A stretch of 64,000 bases of DNA from Schistocerca nitens (taxonomy: Eukaryota; Arthropoda; Insecta; Orthoptera; Acrididae): positions 736,481,450 through 736,545,449 of the forward strand of contig NC_064615.1 of NCBI RefSeq assembly GCF_023898315.1. The letters are read 5' to 3'. Below the pieces are notes generated by a model that made no database searches, was not told the DNA's origin, and saw only the letters and a program-made list of their open reading frames with translations. The position numbers and the translations under genes were made by a program. Below are positions 35,026 through 45,727 of this stretch, one piece after another. How positions within the stretch are numbered: position 1 is the first letter of the stretch; every line of letters begins with the position of its first letter.

Positions 35026-38000
35026 TTGCCTCGTCCCTCTTCATCCTCCGCCGGTGGAGTTCCCCTCCACGGCGGGGTACGGCTCCAAACCTACCGAATA
35101 GCGACGATCAACACTAACACCATTAGCTCACCCGTGAAACTTCAACTGCTGCGAGAGATGATATGGGCGTCGGACGTCGATATCGCACTACTACAGGAAG
35201 TACACCTGGCCACACTTCCAGACGTCGCGGGATATAACACTTATCCTTCTCCTGGTGACCACCTGGGACGCGGCGTAGCCATCTACGCCAGAGAAGGCAT
35301 TCCAGTGGCCGATATCACATACCTTCCATCTGCCAGAGGCATGGCCGTTACCGTCATGGGGACCCGTATCGTCAACATTTACGCTCCGTCAGGCTCCACC
35401 CGCAGACGCGACAGGGCACTCTTCTATTCAGAAGACATCGCTCCTTTGTTTCTTGGACGCTGCGACCATTACTTGCTTGGGGGTGATTTTAATTGTGTCT
35501 TGCACCCTAAAGATCAAGTGCCCCACTACAACACCTGTCAAGAACTGCGTCTTGTCGTCCGAGATCTGTTGCTCCGCGACACTTGGGAAGTTCGGCACGG
35601 CGACGCGCCTGGACATACTTACCAGACGAGGCACTCCGCGAGCCGCCTTGATAGAATTTACGTCTCTCGGGAACTCACGCCTGCAGTCAAAGGTGCAGAA
35701 CTTTGGCCCCTGGCCTTTTCGGACCACTGTGCCTACATCTGCAACATTCTCTTCCCCAAGCAAGTGGTCTGGCGTAGTCGTGCACCGTGGAAGCTAAACA
35801 CCTCCCATCTTCATGATCCCGAATGTCTTCAACGTGTTACCGAGACATGGGCCACCTGTGAACGTCGCTTACCTAAATACGGCACGACCTTGACCTGGTG
35901 GCTAGAATGTGCCAAACCTGCCATTCGACGTACTTTGATTCAGTATGGAAAGGAAGTTGCTATGTGGCGCCGGCACACTACCGACTATTTCTACGCCGTT
36001 CTCCGCGACCTGGACGCCCAACCGCCCACCCCCGACACGCAGAGGGAACGCAGCAGGATTAAGGCGAAAATTGTAACTTTGACACGCCGTAGACTGCAGG
36101 GGGCTATGGTGCGAACCCGACGCCAAGATTCGGCGGAACAAGAACATTCGACCATGCATCATATCGCCTCCGATAAGAAACATCGACGACGACAACTCAT
36201 CACCGAGATCACCACCTGTCGCGGCCAGCACGTCACTTGCCAGGCCGAAATCGTCAGTGCCTTTGTCGACCACTACCGCACAATGTACCAGGAGGAGACT
36301 ACCAACAACCACCCTGAGGAGTCTGTGTTACCACACGTAACTCGCACCCTCACCAGCGACGAAGCGTGACGAAATCCACGATGCAATCAAAAAAGGTGCT
36401 CTGAATAAGTCACCTGGTGTCGACGGATTGCCGATAGAATTTTATCGCGCTTTCTTCACACTAATGGCGTCACGGTGGACAACGATGTTTCATGAACTGC
36501 TGACTATGGGGAACGCCGTACCGCCGTCCTACGTCACCGGAATTGTTATACCCATCCACAAACCGACACCAGGTGTGACGACAGCACATTACCGTCCCCT
36601 GACTCTGCTTAACGCAGACTGTAAAATTTTTACACGCCTACTGGCAACGCGATGCCGCAAGATCCTGCCTAGCATTCTATCCCCGGAACAGACAACTCCG
36701 GGCGACTCAGTTAATATACAAACGGCCACAGGAGAATGTCGCGATTTAATTGCACTGGCAGCGGCGTGCAGACTCCGCGCAGCAGTGGTTGCCATTGATT
36801 TTGACAGCGCATTCGACAAATTGCGGCATCTTTTTCTGTTCTCAGTGATGAACCGCATGGGTTTTCCACCAACCTTTATCGACGTGATCCGGCGCCTGTA
36901 CGGCACCGCCGAATCTCTGATTCAGGTTAACGGCCGTGTGGCGGGACCAGTGGCGATCCGGCGTTCCGTACGGCAAGGCTGCCCACTTTCGACCCTACTG
37001 TATGCCATAAGCCTGGAGCCACTCATCGGGAGTCTGACGAGCCACCTTTCTGGTCTCACTTTGCGACAGCACAGTTTTCGATGTCGTGCGTATGCGGACG
37101 ACCTCCTCCTCTTGATCCGCTCACGGAGTGAAACACACACGGTATTCGATTTGATATCAACGTACGGCACTGCAGCGGGCAGTAACATGAATGTGGCTAA
37201 ATCCGCGGCGATGCCCATTGGACGCGGCCTCTCACACGACGACTTAGCACCTCTCCCGTGTGTACAACAACTACGATATCTTGGTATCATTTTCACCTCC
37301 ACCGTGCGCCGCTCCGCTGCCATCAATTTTCGGCGTGCACTCCAAACTATCCGCACGACGGTGCGACAAAATCTTCTCCGACGACTCGATTCTTTACAAC
37401 GTGTCCAATACCTCAATCAACATGTGGCGGCCAGAATGGTCCACATAGCACAGGTCCTCCCGCTGCCATCAACTATTGGACGCAGCCTCCAGGCTGCCCT
37501 CGGATACTTCCTTACGGCCGGTACGATCTTTAAGGTCCGCTGCGACACGCTCACCCTTCCCCCGCGAGCAGGAGGCCTTGGCCTTGTCAATGTGCGACTC
37601 CGAGCGGCGTCCTTGTACATGTCCACCATGCACAAGCAGTGGCACGGGGGCACCTCCCTTACGCGCAGCTTGCTGGAAATTCTTGTGCCCGCGACCATAA
37701 CACCACCAGTACCAGTCGGACACATCAAGCACCATTTGACCCACATTTCTGATTTCATCGTCGACTTCAGTTATGCTCACACGCACTTACCGACCACGCG
37801 TTCTCCTCGACCTAAAGATTTTTACACCCCACTCCTTCGTTCCATATCCAGCAACAATATCGAACTGAGACATCCGTCCACGCGGTGGCCAACGGTTTGG
37901 CGTCACATCCACCAGCCTTTTCTTCCCTCCAACGTCCGGGCAACATGGTACCAAGTCGCAAATGAAAAATTCGCCACAAACCATCGCCTTCACGCCATCG

Positions 38001-38422
38001 GACTACAGGACTCTCCACTTTGTTCCATTTGCCACCTCGTGGATGACGATGTCCATCAACTGACTTGTGCTGCCACCAGTGACGTCTGGAAACTTGCCCG
38101 ACAGTTTGTTGCCTGTTACCTCCGCGTTCCGCCGGAATCGATTGACCCACGGACTTTTATCCATCCTGAGAATTCTTATTTCCCCGCCTCCAAAAATCAT
38201 GCGATTGTATGGGTCAAGGGGTGGACGATCACCTACATGTATAATGGTGGCGACAAATCACGCCTTGATTTCTGGCAGTACTTACAAACCGCCCACAGTG
38301 AAGTTGAACAGCGACCGTGCTACCGCGCCTTCTTCGCCAACTACCTACATGCGATCTTTACTTCACCCCCGCTCAGTTGGATGGTGCCACTGGCCGACAG
38401 CACTCCCGACCCCCCCTGCTGA
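35026..38422 (+). pseudogene. Tx1-type LINE ORF2 protein, one frameshift
   Basis: About 1,130 codons in two frames (35026-36369 and about 36365-38422), with a one-base shift near 36365. The endonuclease (to about residue 240) keeps 'IALLQEVHL', 'LLGGDFNCVL', 'SRLDRIYVS' and 'AFSDHCAYI'. The RT keeps 'SPGVDGLPIEFYRAFF', 'AIDFDSAFDKLRH', 'SVRQGCPLSTLLYAIS' and 'RAYADDLLLLI'. A C-terminal CCHC (CSICHLVDDDVHQLTC) lies near 38025-38070. All catalytic motifs are present. The single indel means this copy cannot make the full protein, but the decay is minimal, suggesting recent activity. It would nick and copy the element at its target. Confidence 0.9.
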
Positions 38423-38768
38423 CATGTGAGACTCCCCGCGCTACTTTCTACATTTGTAACCCACAGTGGAGTAGGCGCATGGACACGCGCCTCCTTTCTT
38501 CAATGCACTGCCCAGACAACACTGGTCTTTCCCCCACTCCACTGTATATTGCTTCACACCTCTTAGATTACACCAGAATTATTATTCTTTTTTTCCCCAC
38601 ACCTTGTTCATAAAAAAAAAATTCCTCGCCTTGTACAAGTATATTGTCTTGTGTTATTTTCGCCGGAAGGATGGCATTTCTGTTGTATTTAAGTTTGTAC
38701 CAATAAAGATCTTTTTTTTCATTTACCCTTTTCCTGGTGAAAAAAAAGATTATAAACAAAAAAAAAGT
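38423..38768 (+). other. 3' UTR and A-rich tail of the Tx1-type LINE
   Basis: About 345 bp ending in an A-rich stretch ('gattataaacaaaaaaaaag') that abuts the direct repeat. A poly-A-like signal 'aataaa' is at 38702-38707. Confidence 0.75.
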
Positions 38769-38779
38769 TGGTAGAGCAC
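38769..38779. repeat. 11-bp direct repeat flanking the Tx1-type LINE, right copy
   Basis: 'tggtagagcac' continues directly into plus-oriented SINE family B ('ttgcccgcgaaagg'). Confidence 0.85.
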
Positions 38780-39152
38780 TTGCCCGCGAAAGGCAAAGGT
38801 CCAGAGTTCGAGTCTCGGTCGGGCACACAGTTTTAATCTGCCAGGAAGTTTCATATCAGCGCACACTCCGCTGCAGAGTGAAAATCTCATTCTGGAAACA
38901 TCCCCCAGGCTGTGGCTAAGCCATGTCTCCGCTATATCCTTTCTTTCAGGAGTGCTAGTTGTGCAAGTTTCGCAGGAGAGCTTCTGTAAAGTTTGGAAGG
39001 TAGGAGACGAGATACTGGCAGAAGTAAAGCTGTGAGTACCGGGCGTGAGTCGTGCTTCGGTAGCTCAGTTGGTAGAGCACTTGCCCGCGAAAGGCAAAGG
39101 TCCCGAGTTCGAGTCTCGGTCGGGCACACAGTTTTAATCTGCCAGGAAGTTT
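38780..39152 (+). mobile_element. SINE family B tandem array, right arm (about 1.3 units)
   Basis: A partial unit from the tRNA-like anticodon region, followed by a second unit with the complete tRNA-like head (39054-39126) and ending at 'ctgccaggaagttt'. Reading outward from the LINE it repeats the left arm almost base for base, in inverted orientation. Confidence 0.9.
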
Positions 39153-39164
39153 CATTCAACAAAA
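39153..39164. repeat. 12-bp target-site duplication, right copy
   Basis: Matches 32830-32841; after it the Tc1 transposase frame resumes. Confidence 0.85.
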
Positions 39165-39842
39165 CATCGATATGGGTTTTTGGAGGCGAAGGCTCACTCA
39201 TGTACCCTTGATGACTGCACGACACAAAGCTTTACACATCACCTGGGCCCGTCAACATCGACATTGGACTGTTGATGACTGGAAACATGTTGCCTGGTCG
39301 GACGAGTCTCGTTTCAAATTGTACAAAGCGAATGAAGGTGTACAGGTATGGGGACAACTTTATGAAACCATGGACCTGCATGTCAGGCCCCTGATACGTC
39401 TAGATACGACTCTGACATGTGACGCGTACGTAAGCGAACTGTCTGATCATCTGCATCCATGGGTGTCCATTGTGCATTCCGACGGACTTGGGCAGTTCCG
39501 GCAGGAAAATGCGACACCTCACACGTCCAGAGTTGCTACAGAGTGGCTCCAGGAACACTCTTCTGCATTTAAACACTTCCGCTGGCCACCGAACACCCCA
39601 GACATTAACATTATTGAGCATATCTGAGACGCCTTGCAATTGTTGTTCAGAGGAGATCTCCACCCGCCCGTTCCCTTGGGGATTTATGGACAGCCCTGGA
39701 GGATTCATGGTGTCAATTCCCCCTAGCACTACTTCAGACATTAGTCGAGTCCATGCCACGTCGTGTTGCATACTTCTGCGCGCTCGCGGGGGCCCTACAT
39801 GATATTAGGCAGGTGTACCAGTTTTCTTGGCTCTTCAGTGTA

Positions 39843-40640
39843 GACGCTGCGGTCTGAAATATACGGCACTCGAATCTGCCGCGCCACTGCTCCTGTAGAC
39901 TCAGTGAATCTTGGCAAGAGCGTCGTGAGCACTCCTTCAGTTGTGCACATTTGAAGGAGCTTTTGTGCATGGGCGACTCACATGACGTAACTGCCTTATA
40001 GGCCAAATAGTAGGGTTTTGGTAAACAACATCCACGGGTCACACTGTACACATCTAGCCCTTGCCGCTTAACCAGAAGCTTACGTCAGTGCCACCAGGTG
40101 CACAATGCGGCAGATTTTTATCCCCGTTCACATGGCATAAATCCTGCAATCCTGCTAGATGATAGCACGCTTCTCAGATATGCTAATTCAGTCACTATAT
40201 AGTAACATTAGATTGGAGATCAGTACACCTTAATGTTTTACTGGCTATAAACCTATTTTGTGGGTTTCTGAGTGAGTTATAGTATATTAGATTATGAAAT
40301 TTGTCACACAGTAATCCATTTGAGGCGCTGAGAATAGTGAGGGTCTAAAGCACATCAGCGTCAATTGTGACATTGTAGCATTTAAATCTGTTGATTTTAT
40401 GGCGAGTCAGGTTTATCAGTGCTGTGGGCCCACATTGTGTGTACTGAAATTCACGAAAAGCTATATCACTGTTTTTTCTGATATTCACTTAAATGTTGGA
40501 TCGAAGGCGGTGTTCTTTTGGTCCTTATGGATCAATTGACCAGGTTGGTATACGTTACTACTTGAGTTGTCTGGGTTTGGAATTTGTTGTTTATTGTGAG
40601 GAATCGGCTTTCGTGTGCAGAAATATGTTAAATCTATTTT
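39843..40640. other. Intron 4 stretch, nothing recognised
   Basis: No gene, SINE or inverted repeat identified. Confidence 0.5.
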
Positions 40641-40649
40641 AGATTACAA

Positions 40650-41030
40650 CAGGAAAGTAAAGCTGTGAGGACAGGTCGTGAGTGGTGCTTGGGTAGCTCA
40701 CTCGGCAGACCAATTGACCGCTACAGGCAAAGGTCCCGAGTTCGAGTCTCGATCCAGCACACAGATTAATCTGTCAGGAATTAAAAAAAAATGGTTCAAA
40801 TGGCTCTGAGCACTATGGGACTTAACATCTATGGTCAACAGTCCCCTAGAACTTGGAACTAGTTAAACCTAACCAACCTAAGGACATCACACAACACCCA
40901 GTCATCACGAGGCAGAGAAAATCCTTGACCCCGCCGGGAATCGAACCCGGGAACCCGGGCGTGGGAAGCGTGAATTTTCATATTAGCGCACACTCCGCTG
41001 CAGAGTGGAAACCTCACTCTGGGAACAGTA
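40650..41030 (+). mobile_element. SINE family B, interrupted by SINE family A'
   Basis: Left part 40650-40782 has a decayed tRNA-like head ('gggtagctcactcggcagac', 'cccgagttcgagtctcg') and 'aatctgtcaggaatt'. The right part from 40972 ('gaattttcatattagcgcac...') is the next section of the same body, so the two halves belong together. Confidence 0.85.
40783..40971 (-). mobile_element. SINE family A' nested in SINE family B
   Basis: A reverse copy that starts with an A-run complement and 'atggttcaaatggctctgag' and ends within the head ('gaacccgggcgtgggaagcg'), so it is 5'-truncated. The short repeat 'gaatt' flanks it (40778-40782 and 40972-40976). Confidence 0.88.
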
Positions 41031-43195
41031 AAGTAAATTACCAGGAAAAGTTACCTACAAATGAACTAGGGTCACCGAGAACGGATCCTTTGATTGAGAG
41101 AGTGAAGAAATCAAATAAGCGTGACTTCAAGCGAACACTTGACAAGGAAGTGTACTGTTAGCTCATGTTGTTCTGTGGGTATAGCCCAAGAATATCTTAT
41201 TTTCAACCCGAAAGCAAATTCGTGAACTAATAAATCTGTTAGGAATCATGTACATGTGTCTGAAGAAATGAGAAAGCATAAAAATTCTCATTTATACAAA
41301 AATGCGCGAGAGAAACTTACAAAATCTTACACATTATTTCGTTATCGCCCAAACTGTACTTAATTATGTACAAAACTACAAAAATCCACAGGAACAAATC
41401 TTTGTTTTGTCAGAGAACTTACGTGTCTTATTAATGTTATTATTATTATTAGTGTTATTATTATTATAGGAAGTGCCTGTGGTTGCATAAACTTGTTGAT
41501 AGGCTTAACTGTTATACAGCAGATGATATTAATTTTACGTTCTCAAATGTATCTGAATGGAAAAATTTGTTAACACCCTGAATGTATACTCACGAGTGGC
41601 GACTGGTTATTTCAGCAAGTGCCACACGGATCAAGACTCGAGCCGCTCTAGTACAGACTGCAAGAATGTCACATGCAAAGAAATCACACACTGACGGTGA
41701 CAGCTGCATTTCTTCCCTTTTGTGTATAATCCGAAATGACAGTTACGCCTCGGTACGAACAATTTTTGTATAACGTGTGGTTTTGTAATACAACCTCGGC
41801 ACAGCGTTTTCATATATCACAATTGCAAGTAGTAAACTACATATTGCACGAAGTTAACACTGTGTATTGCTCTCTACTTCATATCGTAATCGTGTTATCT
41901 CAGCTTAGTAGACTTACGCCGTTCGACTTTAAATGTGTAATATGAGGTGACTGGATGTTTAAATATTGTATTGGAAGCAGCTAGGATGTTACGATAAGGA
42001 TAGCAAGAGACGCAAAAACGCTACAAAAAATGACAAAACCTGGTCCAGAAAGTCAATTGCTTCCTGCTCGAAATATAATCTGTTTCAAAAAGATTCATCC
42101 TGTTTCACAAGACTGTTTCACCTATGTTTATTAAGGCGGAAACTCGAGTTGAATTTAAACTTACGCTTAAGTCTACAAAGTTTTAGTTTAAAAATTTCAT
42201 GGTGTATTTTTCACGTGCAACGGTAGGCAGGCTTTGAGTACTTCTCGAAATTACGTTTAATATCAAAGTTATCATTCAGTGTTATCAGATATTTGATGAA
42301 GCCTCAAGCAGACGCACAACACACTTCTAAATGACAGTCGTCTTCTAGCCATACTGTCCAGCATGTCGGGGATCATTGTAAAACACCGATGTAGCTATGC
42401 TGCGTCGCCCTTCATCCAAAGTTGTTGGAAGGGGAGGCAGATGGACGGACTGCATCACATTCCTCTACAACAACCAAAAAAAAGAAAAAATCTCTTACCT
42501 TGCTCTTAGGCGACCGTTCCACGCTTGAGTAAATTCATTGTTATGAAATCCTTTTACGTACAGTATCAGTGGGGTGGTGCTCCGTCTTGTGAGAAACTTA
42601 AATTTTCGGCTCATTCAGGCAGTTGTGGAAATGTCCATATCTCCAACATAGGTAATTTCTGTAACTATCTTTTCCGCAATAAAAAAGAAATATTATCGAG
42701 GAATGGCGCAAACACACAAAGCTTTGTAGAGTTTCCGTCTTGCTCCACTACGGTACGTGGCTCCTCTGGACTAGATGTTCTTACGAGCGTAACCTGATAA
42801 CTGAACAATATTCGCGAAAGAATTTCTTTCCTTCTATCTTCCAGCCCAGAATGAACTCACCAAAATCGACGCGTTGTTGTTTAATACCATCGTGAAGAGT
42901 TTTGCAGTAAGTGAATCCTGAATGGTTGAAAAAGAGTGCCCCGAAATACACCAGGAATAATTTTAGGAACGGGCATTTCTCAGCTGGCACGACGAGTGCA
43001 ACTCGGTGGGCTACGTGCAAAATTCTGTTGATAACGCTGTACGTGCTGGACGAACACCCGGGAGTGACTTGTGTAATACGTTTCACACAAAATACCAGAA
43101 ACTGCTGGTGCCAGCGTCGAACTCTTTAAGCTGAAGTAGGGCAGTAGCTAATTCTGCAGTTGTAACTGAATTACACCTGGTGAAACGGAGAAGGC
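41031..43195. other. Intron 4 stretch with a short (TTA)n tract
   Basis: A 'tta/att' microsatellite lies at about 41434-41468. A 101-codon minus frame (43086-42781) and an overlapping plus frame (42911-43129) share a region with GC-richer, protein-like composition, but I recognise no family. Nothing else identified. Confidence 0.5.
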
Positions 43196-43208
43196 GAAAC
43201 GCCTATTG

Positions 43209-43426
43209 CCCGCAACTCGTGGTCGTGCGGTAGCGTTCTCGCTTCCCACGCGCGGGTTCCCGGGTTCGGTTCCCGGCGGGGTCAGGGATTTTCTCTGCCT
43301 CGTGATGGCTGGGTGTTGTGTGCTGTCCTTAGGTTAGTTAGGTTTAAGTAGTTCTAAGTTCTAGGGGACTTATGACCACAGCAGTTGAGTCCCATAGTGC
43401 TCAGAGCCATTTGAACCATTTTTTTT
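43209..43426 (+). mobile_element. SINE family A' with 13-bp target duplication
   Basis: A full-length copy of the second head type, flanked by the identical 13-bp repeat 'gaaacgcctattg' (43196-43208 and 43427-43439). B box 'gggttcggttcccgg', the common body and a T/A-run end. Confidence 0.95.
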
Positions 43427-43439
43427 GAAACGCCTATTG

Positions 43440-43992
43440 ATGCAGTGCTATCGCCATGTGGACCCGACGGGCTTCGACTTGTTAAAATTTACCGAAGACA
43501 TAGCCTTGTGAAATCAAATGAGCATCTTTCACACAGCCCCGTAGAATAATTTTCGTAAACGTGATTTTATTTTTAGTGGAGAAGAAGCCAGTGTAACACT
43601 ATTATTGGCACATTAAAAGTATAAATTCAATGAAAAAATGACGTACATCAATAACTTATTTTGTAGTACTAAAATCTTGGATAAAAGACCAGTTTTTACA
43701 TTCGAATTTTTATTTTTGTGACTAATATGTAATATTTTACTGAGCACCGATCCCTTTGAAAGTTAACGGAGACCACGCTCAAGACGGATGAAGTTAATGA
43801 GTATCTAGTGCGGAATACAACACGTGACATGTATACTAGTATCATAAGCGAGATCTCACTTTCCCAAATAACGGAAACCACCTTCTACTTTTTATCACAC
43901 TACTGGCGTGTATCGTGATTTATATTCTTCCTCTTATGTAATGCCGCTGCTATAGGCAAGTTAATTGTTCTGCATGAAACAAAGAAATAAAA
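43440..43992. other. Intron 4 stretch, nothing recognised
   Basis: AT-rich, no motif recognised. Confidence 0.5.
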
Positions 43993-44333
43993 ACAGTCCC
44001 AATAGGCCTTAAAGGAACTACGGTACCGACCGGCCGCCGTGTCATCCTGAGCCCTGAGGCTTCACCGGATGCGGATACCAAGAGGCATGTGGTCTGTACA
44101 CCACTCCCCCGGCCATTGTCAGTTTTTGTGACCGGTGCCGATACTCCTCAATCCAGTAGCTCGTCAACTGGCCTCGCAAGGCCGCAGTTAGCCTCACAAG
44201 GGCTGAGTGCACGCCGATTGCTAACAGCACTCGGCAGAGCCGGACTGTGACCCATCCAGGTGCTAGCTGAGGCTGGCAGTGCTGAACTTCGGTGACTGGA
44301 CGGGAACCGGTGTTACCAATGCGTCAGGGCCGT
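43993..44333 (-). mobile_element. SINE family C, 5S rRNA-derived
   Basis: On the minus strand the head (complement of about 44232-44333) reads like 5S rRNA: 'aacaccggttcccgtccagt', 'caccgaagttcagcactgcc' and '...agcacctggatgggtcac' correspond to the 5S A box/intermediate/C box segment. The body is shared with the copy at 17490-17780 (complement 'gatgacacggcggccggtcgg'). It is therefore a SINE3-type element whose pol III promoter comes from 5S RNA, not tRNA. Confidence 0.8.
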
Positions 44334-44429
44334 AATTTCTTCCACATTCAAGATTTATGTAATGTTACAGGTTTAGTTGCAGATCGTCCAATGCGTTCAT
44401 CTATGTTGCGATTCACACAGGGCAGACCA

Positions 44430-44660
44430 TCTGCGGCGGCACTGTGATAAGGCACTGGACTGGCATCTCGGAGGAGTTTTGTTCAGATCCCCGTACGGAT
44501 GTAATTGTTTTCCTTAGTCGATTAAGGTGAATGCTTGCGTAATTTATTTGGAAAGGTCCCTGTCGTTTCTCTAACCGATACATTCTCTTTCCCATTATGT
44601 TGCACTTCTTTTGGACCTTGTCGTCGACTGATCATTCCTTCCTCTTTCGCACGAATCAGG
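44430..44660 (+). mobile_element. SINE family D, tRNA-derived, degenerate
   Basis: 'gtgataaggcactggactggcatctcggag' and 'tgttcagatccccgtacgg' look like a tRNA A-box/B-box pair, followed by 'ttgttttccttagtcgattaaggtgaatg' and 'cttcctc', the layout of a tRNA SINE common in arthropods. Many substitutions. Confidence 0.6.
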
Positions 44661-45437
44661 ATAAAACAGTCTTATGCTGATTTTTAATACCTTTAGATAT
44701 GTTATGTTGACATCAAGTAGTCCAAAGCAAATCATATTACAGTGGCTACGAAACTCGTTGTCCCATTTGAATGGAACACCCTCAACACGACAGCCCTAAA
44801 AACAGTATGAGTAGATCTTTTCGGTAGATCTGCCTGATACTTGAGTTATGTTACTGTGCAACAAAAAACGAAATTCCATCGACACAGACACAGTTTGTGT
44901 CTAACGTCAAGAGCTTTTAACCGTGCACTCGGACCGCTCAGTTGATTGGTAAAAGGGAGGAGGAGGAGGAAATATTTTCTGTGCTATATTATAATTACAG
45001 ACTAATCTCATGTCAAGCGTTCAAAAAGAATGATCTAGTAGGACAGATTTACAGTTTCTTGTTATTTAGTACAAATAATTAGTTGTACAACTGCACATCA
45101 GACACAAATATTGGTGACAAGTTATTCAAAATACTGTAGAGGGATCGGTACAAAAATTAGACAAACAAAATACCATGACACTTCAACGATGGTTACAAAG
45201 ACATTCAGTGCTATGCCACGTGAAATAAATTGGCATTTTAACAGACATTATGTATCATAAACCACTGCAGAGTGATCCACAATAATATAATTTTGAAATT
45301 GTGTAATTATAAGACGTAAAAAAGATTTTTATGTTGTTCTGATATTGATACTTACGAAACTGTTAACAAAATATACAAATTTTCATTATCTCCGGTTCTA
45401 ACAAATTTCTTTGACCTCTGAGGTGGGCTGGAACTTA
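44661..45437. other. Intron 4 stretch, nothing recognised
   Basis: AT-rich; a short 'ggaggaggagg' run near 44957. No gene or family recognised. Confidence 0.5.
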
Positions 45438-45448
45438 TTTATGTATTT

Positions 45449-45649
45449 CAAATGGTTCATATGGCTCTGAGCACTATGGGACTCAACTGCTGAGGTCATT
45501 AGTCCCCTAGAACTTAGAACTAGTTAAACCTAACTAACCTAGGGACATCACAAACATCCATGCCCGAGGCAGGATTCGAACCTGCGACCGTAGCGGTCTT
45601 GCGGTTCCAGACTGCAGCGCCTTTAACCGCACGGCCACTTCGGCCGGCG
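45449..45649 (-). mobile_element. SINE family A with 11-bp target duplication
   Basis: A reverse copy flanked by 'tttatgtattt' (45438-45448 and 45650-45660). It sits only 78 bp upstream of the next exon, so it lies close to the branch-point region of a 21.8 kb intron. Confidence 0.93.
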
Positions 45650-45727
45650 TTTATGTATTTATAGTTATATTAGTTTGCTACGTATGTGAGTGGAATAGTA
45701 ACAACGTGCGCTTTGTTTGTGTCACAG

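Larger units (their letters stand above)
33558..38768 (+). mobile_element. Tx1/L1-type non-LTR retrotransposon, nearly intact
   Basis: A 5.2 kb LINE with a 146-bp 5' UTR, ORF1 with a zinc knuckle, ORF2 with endonuclease, RT and a C-terminal zinc finger, a 3' UTR and an A-rich tail. Only one frame break was seen across about 4.7 kb of coding sequence. It is bounded by the 11-bp repeat 'tggtagagcac'. GC content is visibly higher than in the surrounding introns. The Tx1/L1 placement rests on the RT ('SPGVDGLPIEFYRAF', 'YADDLLLL') and on gene order; a tree would settle it. Confidence 0.9.
32396..39840 (+). mobile_element. Tc1-like DNA transposon split by a 6.3 kb insert
   Basis: The left terminus 'cactgaagcgccaaagaaac' matches the complement of the right terminus 'cactgaagagccaagaaaac'; both sides are bounded by TA. 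The transposase N-terminus is readable at 32591-32841 ('RLKRIAQRDRTA', 'SVSPRTIQQ') and continues directly at 39165 ('DMGFWRRRL', then 'RQHRHWTVDDWKHVAWSDES' and 'WPPNTPDINIIEHI'). Removing 32842-39164 restores a Tc1 of about 1.1 kb. The catalytic 'SDES' and 'IEHI' survive, but a stop at 39625 truncates the end. Confidence 0.92.

Noticed and set aside
36922..37416. 164-codon minus-strand frame
   Set aside because: Antisense shadow of the Tx1 RT, which is itself clearly coding on the plus strand.
39054..39126. Possible functional tRNA gene
   Set aside because: The cloverleaf is well formed, but the anticodon loop lacks U33, the acceptor stem has a mismatch, and it is part of a repeated SINE unit.
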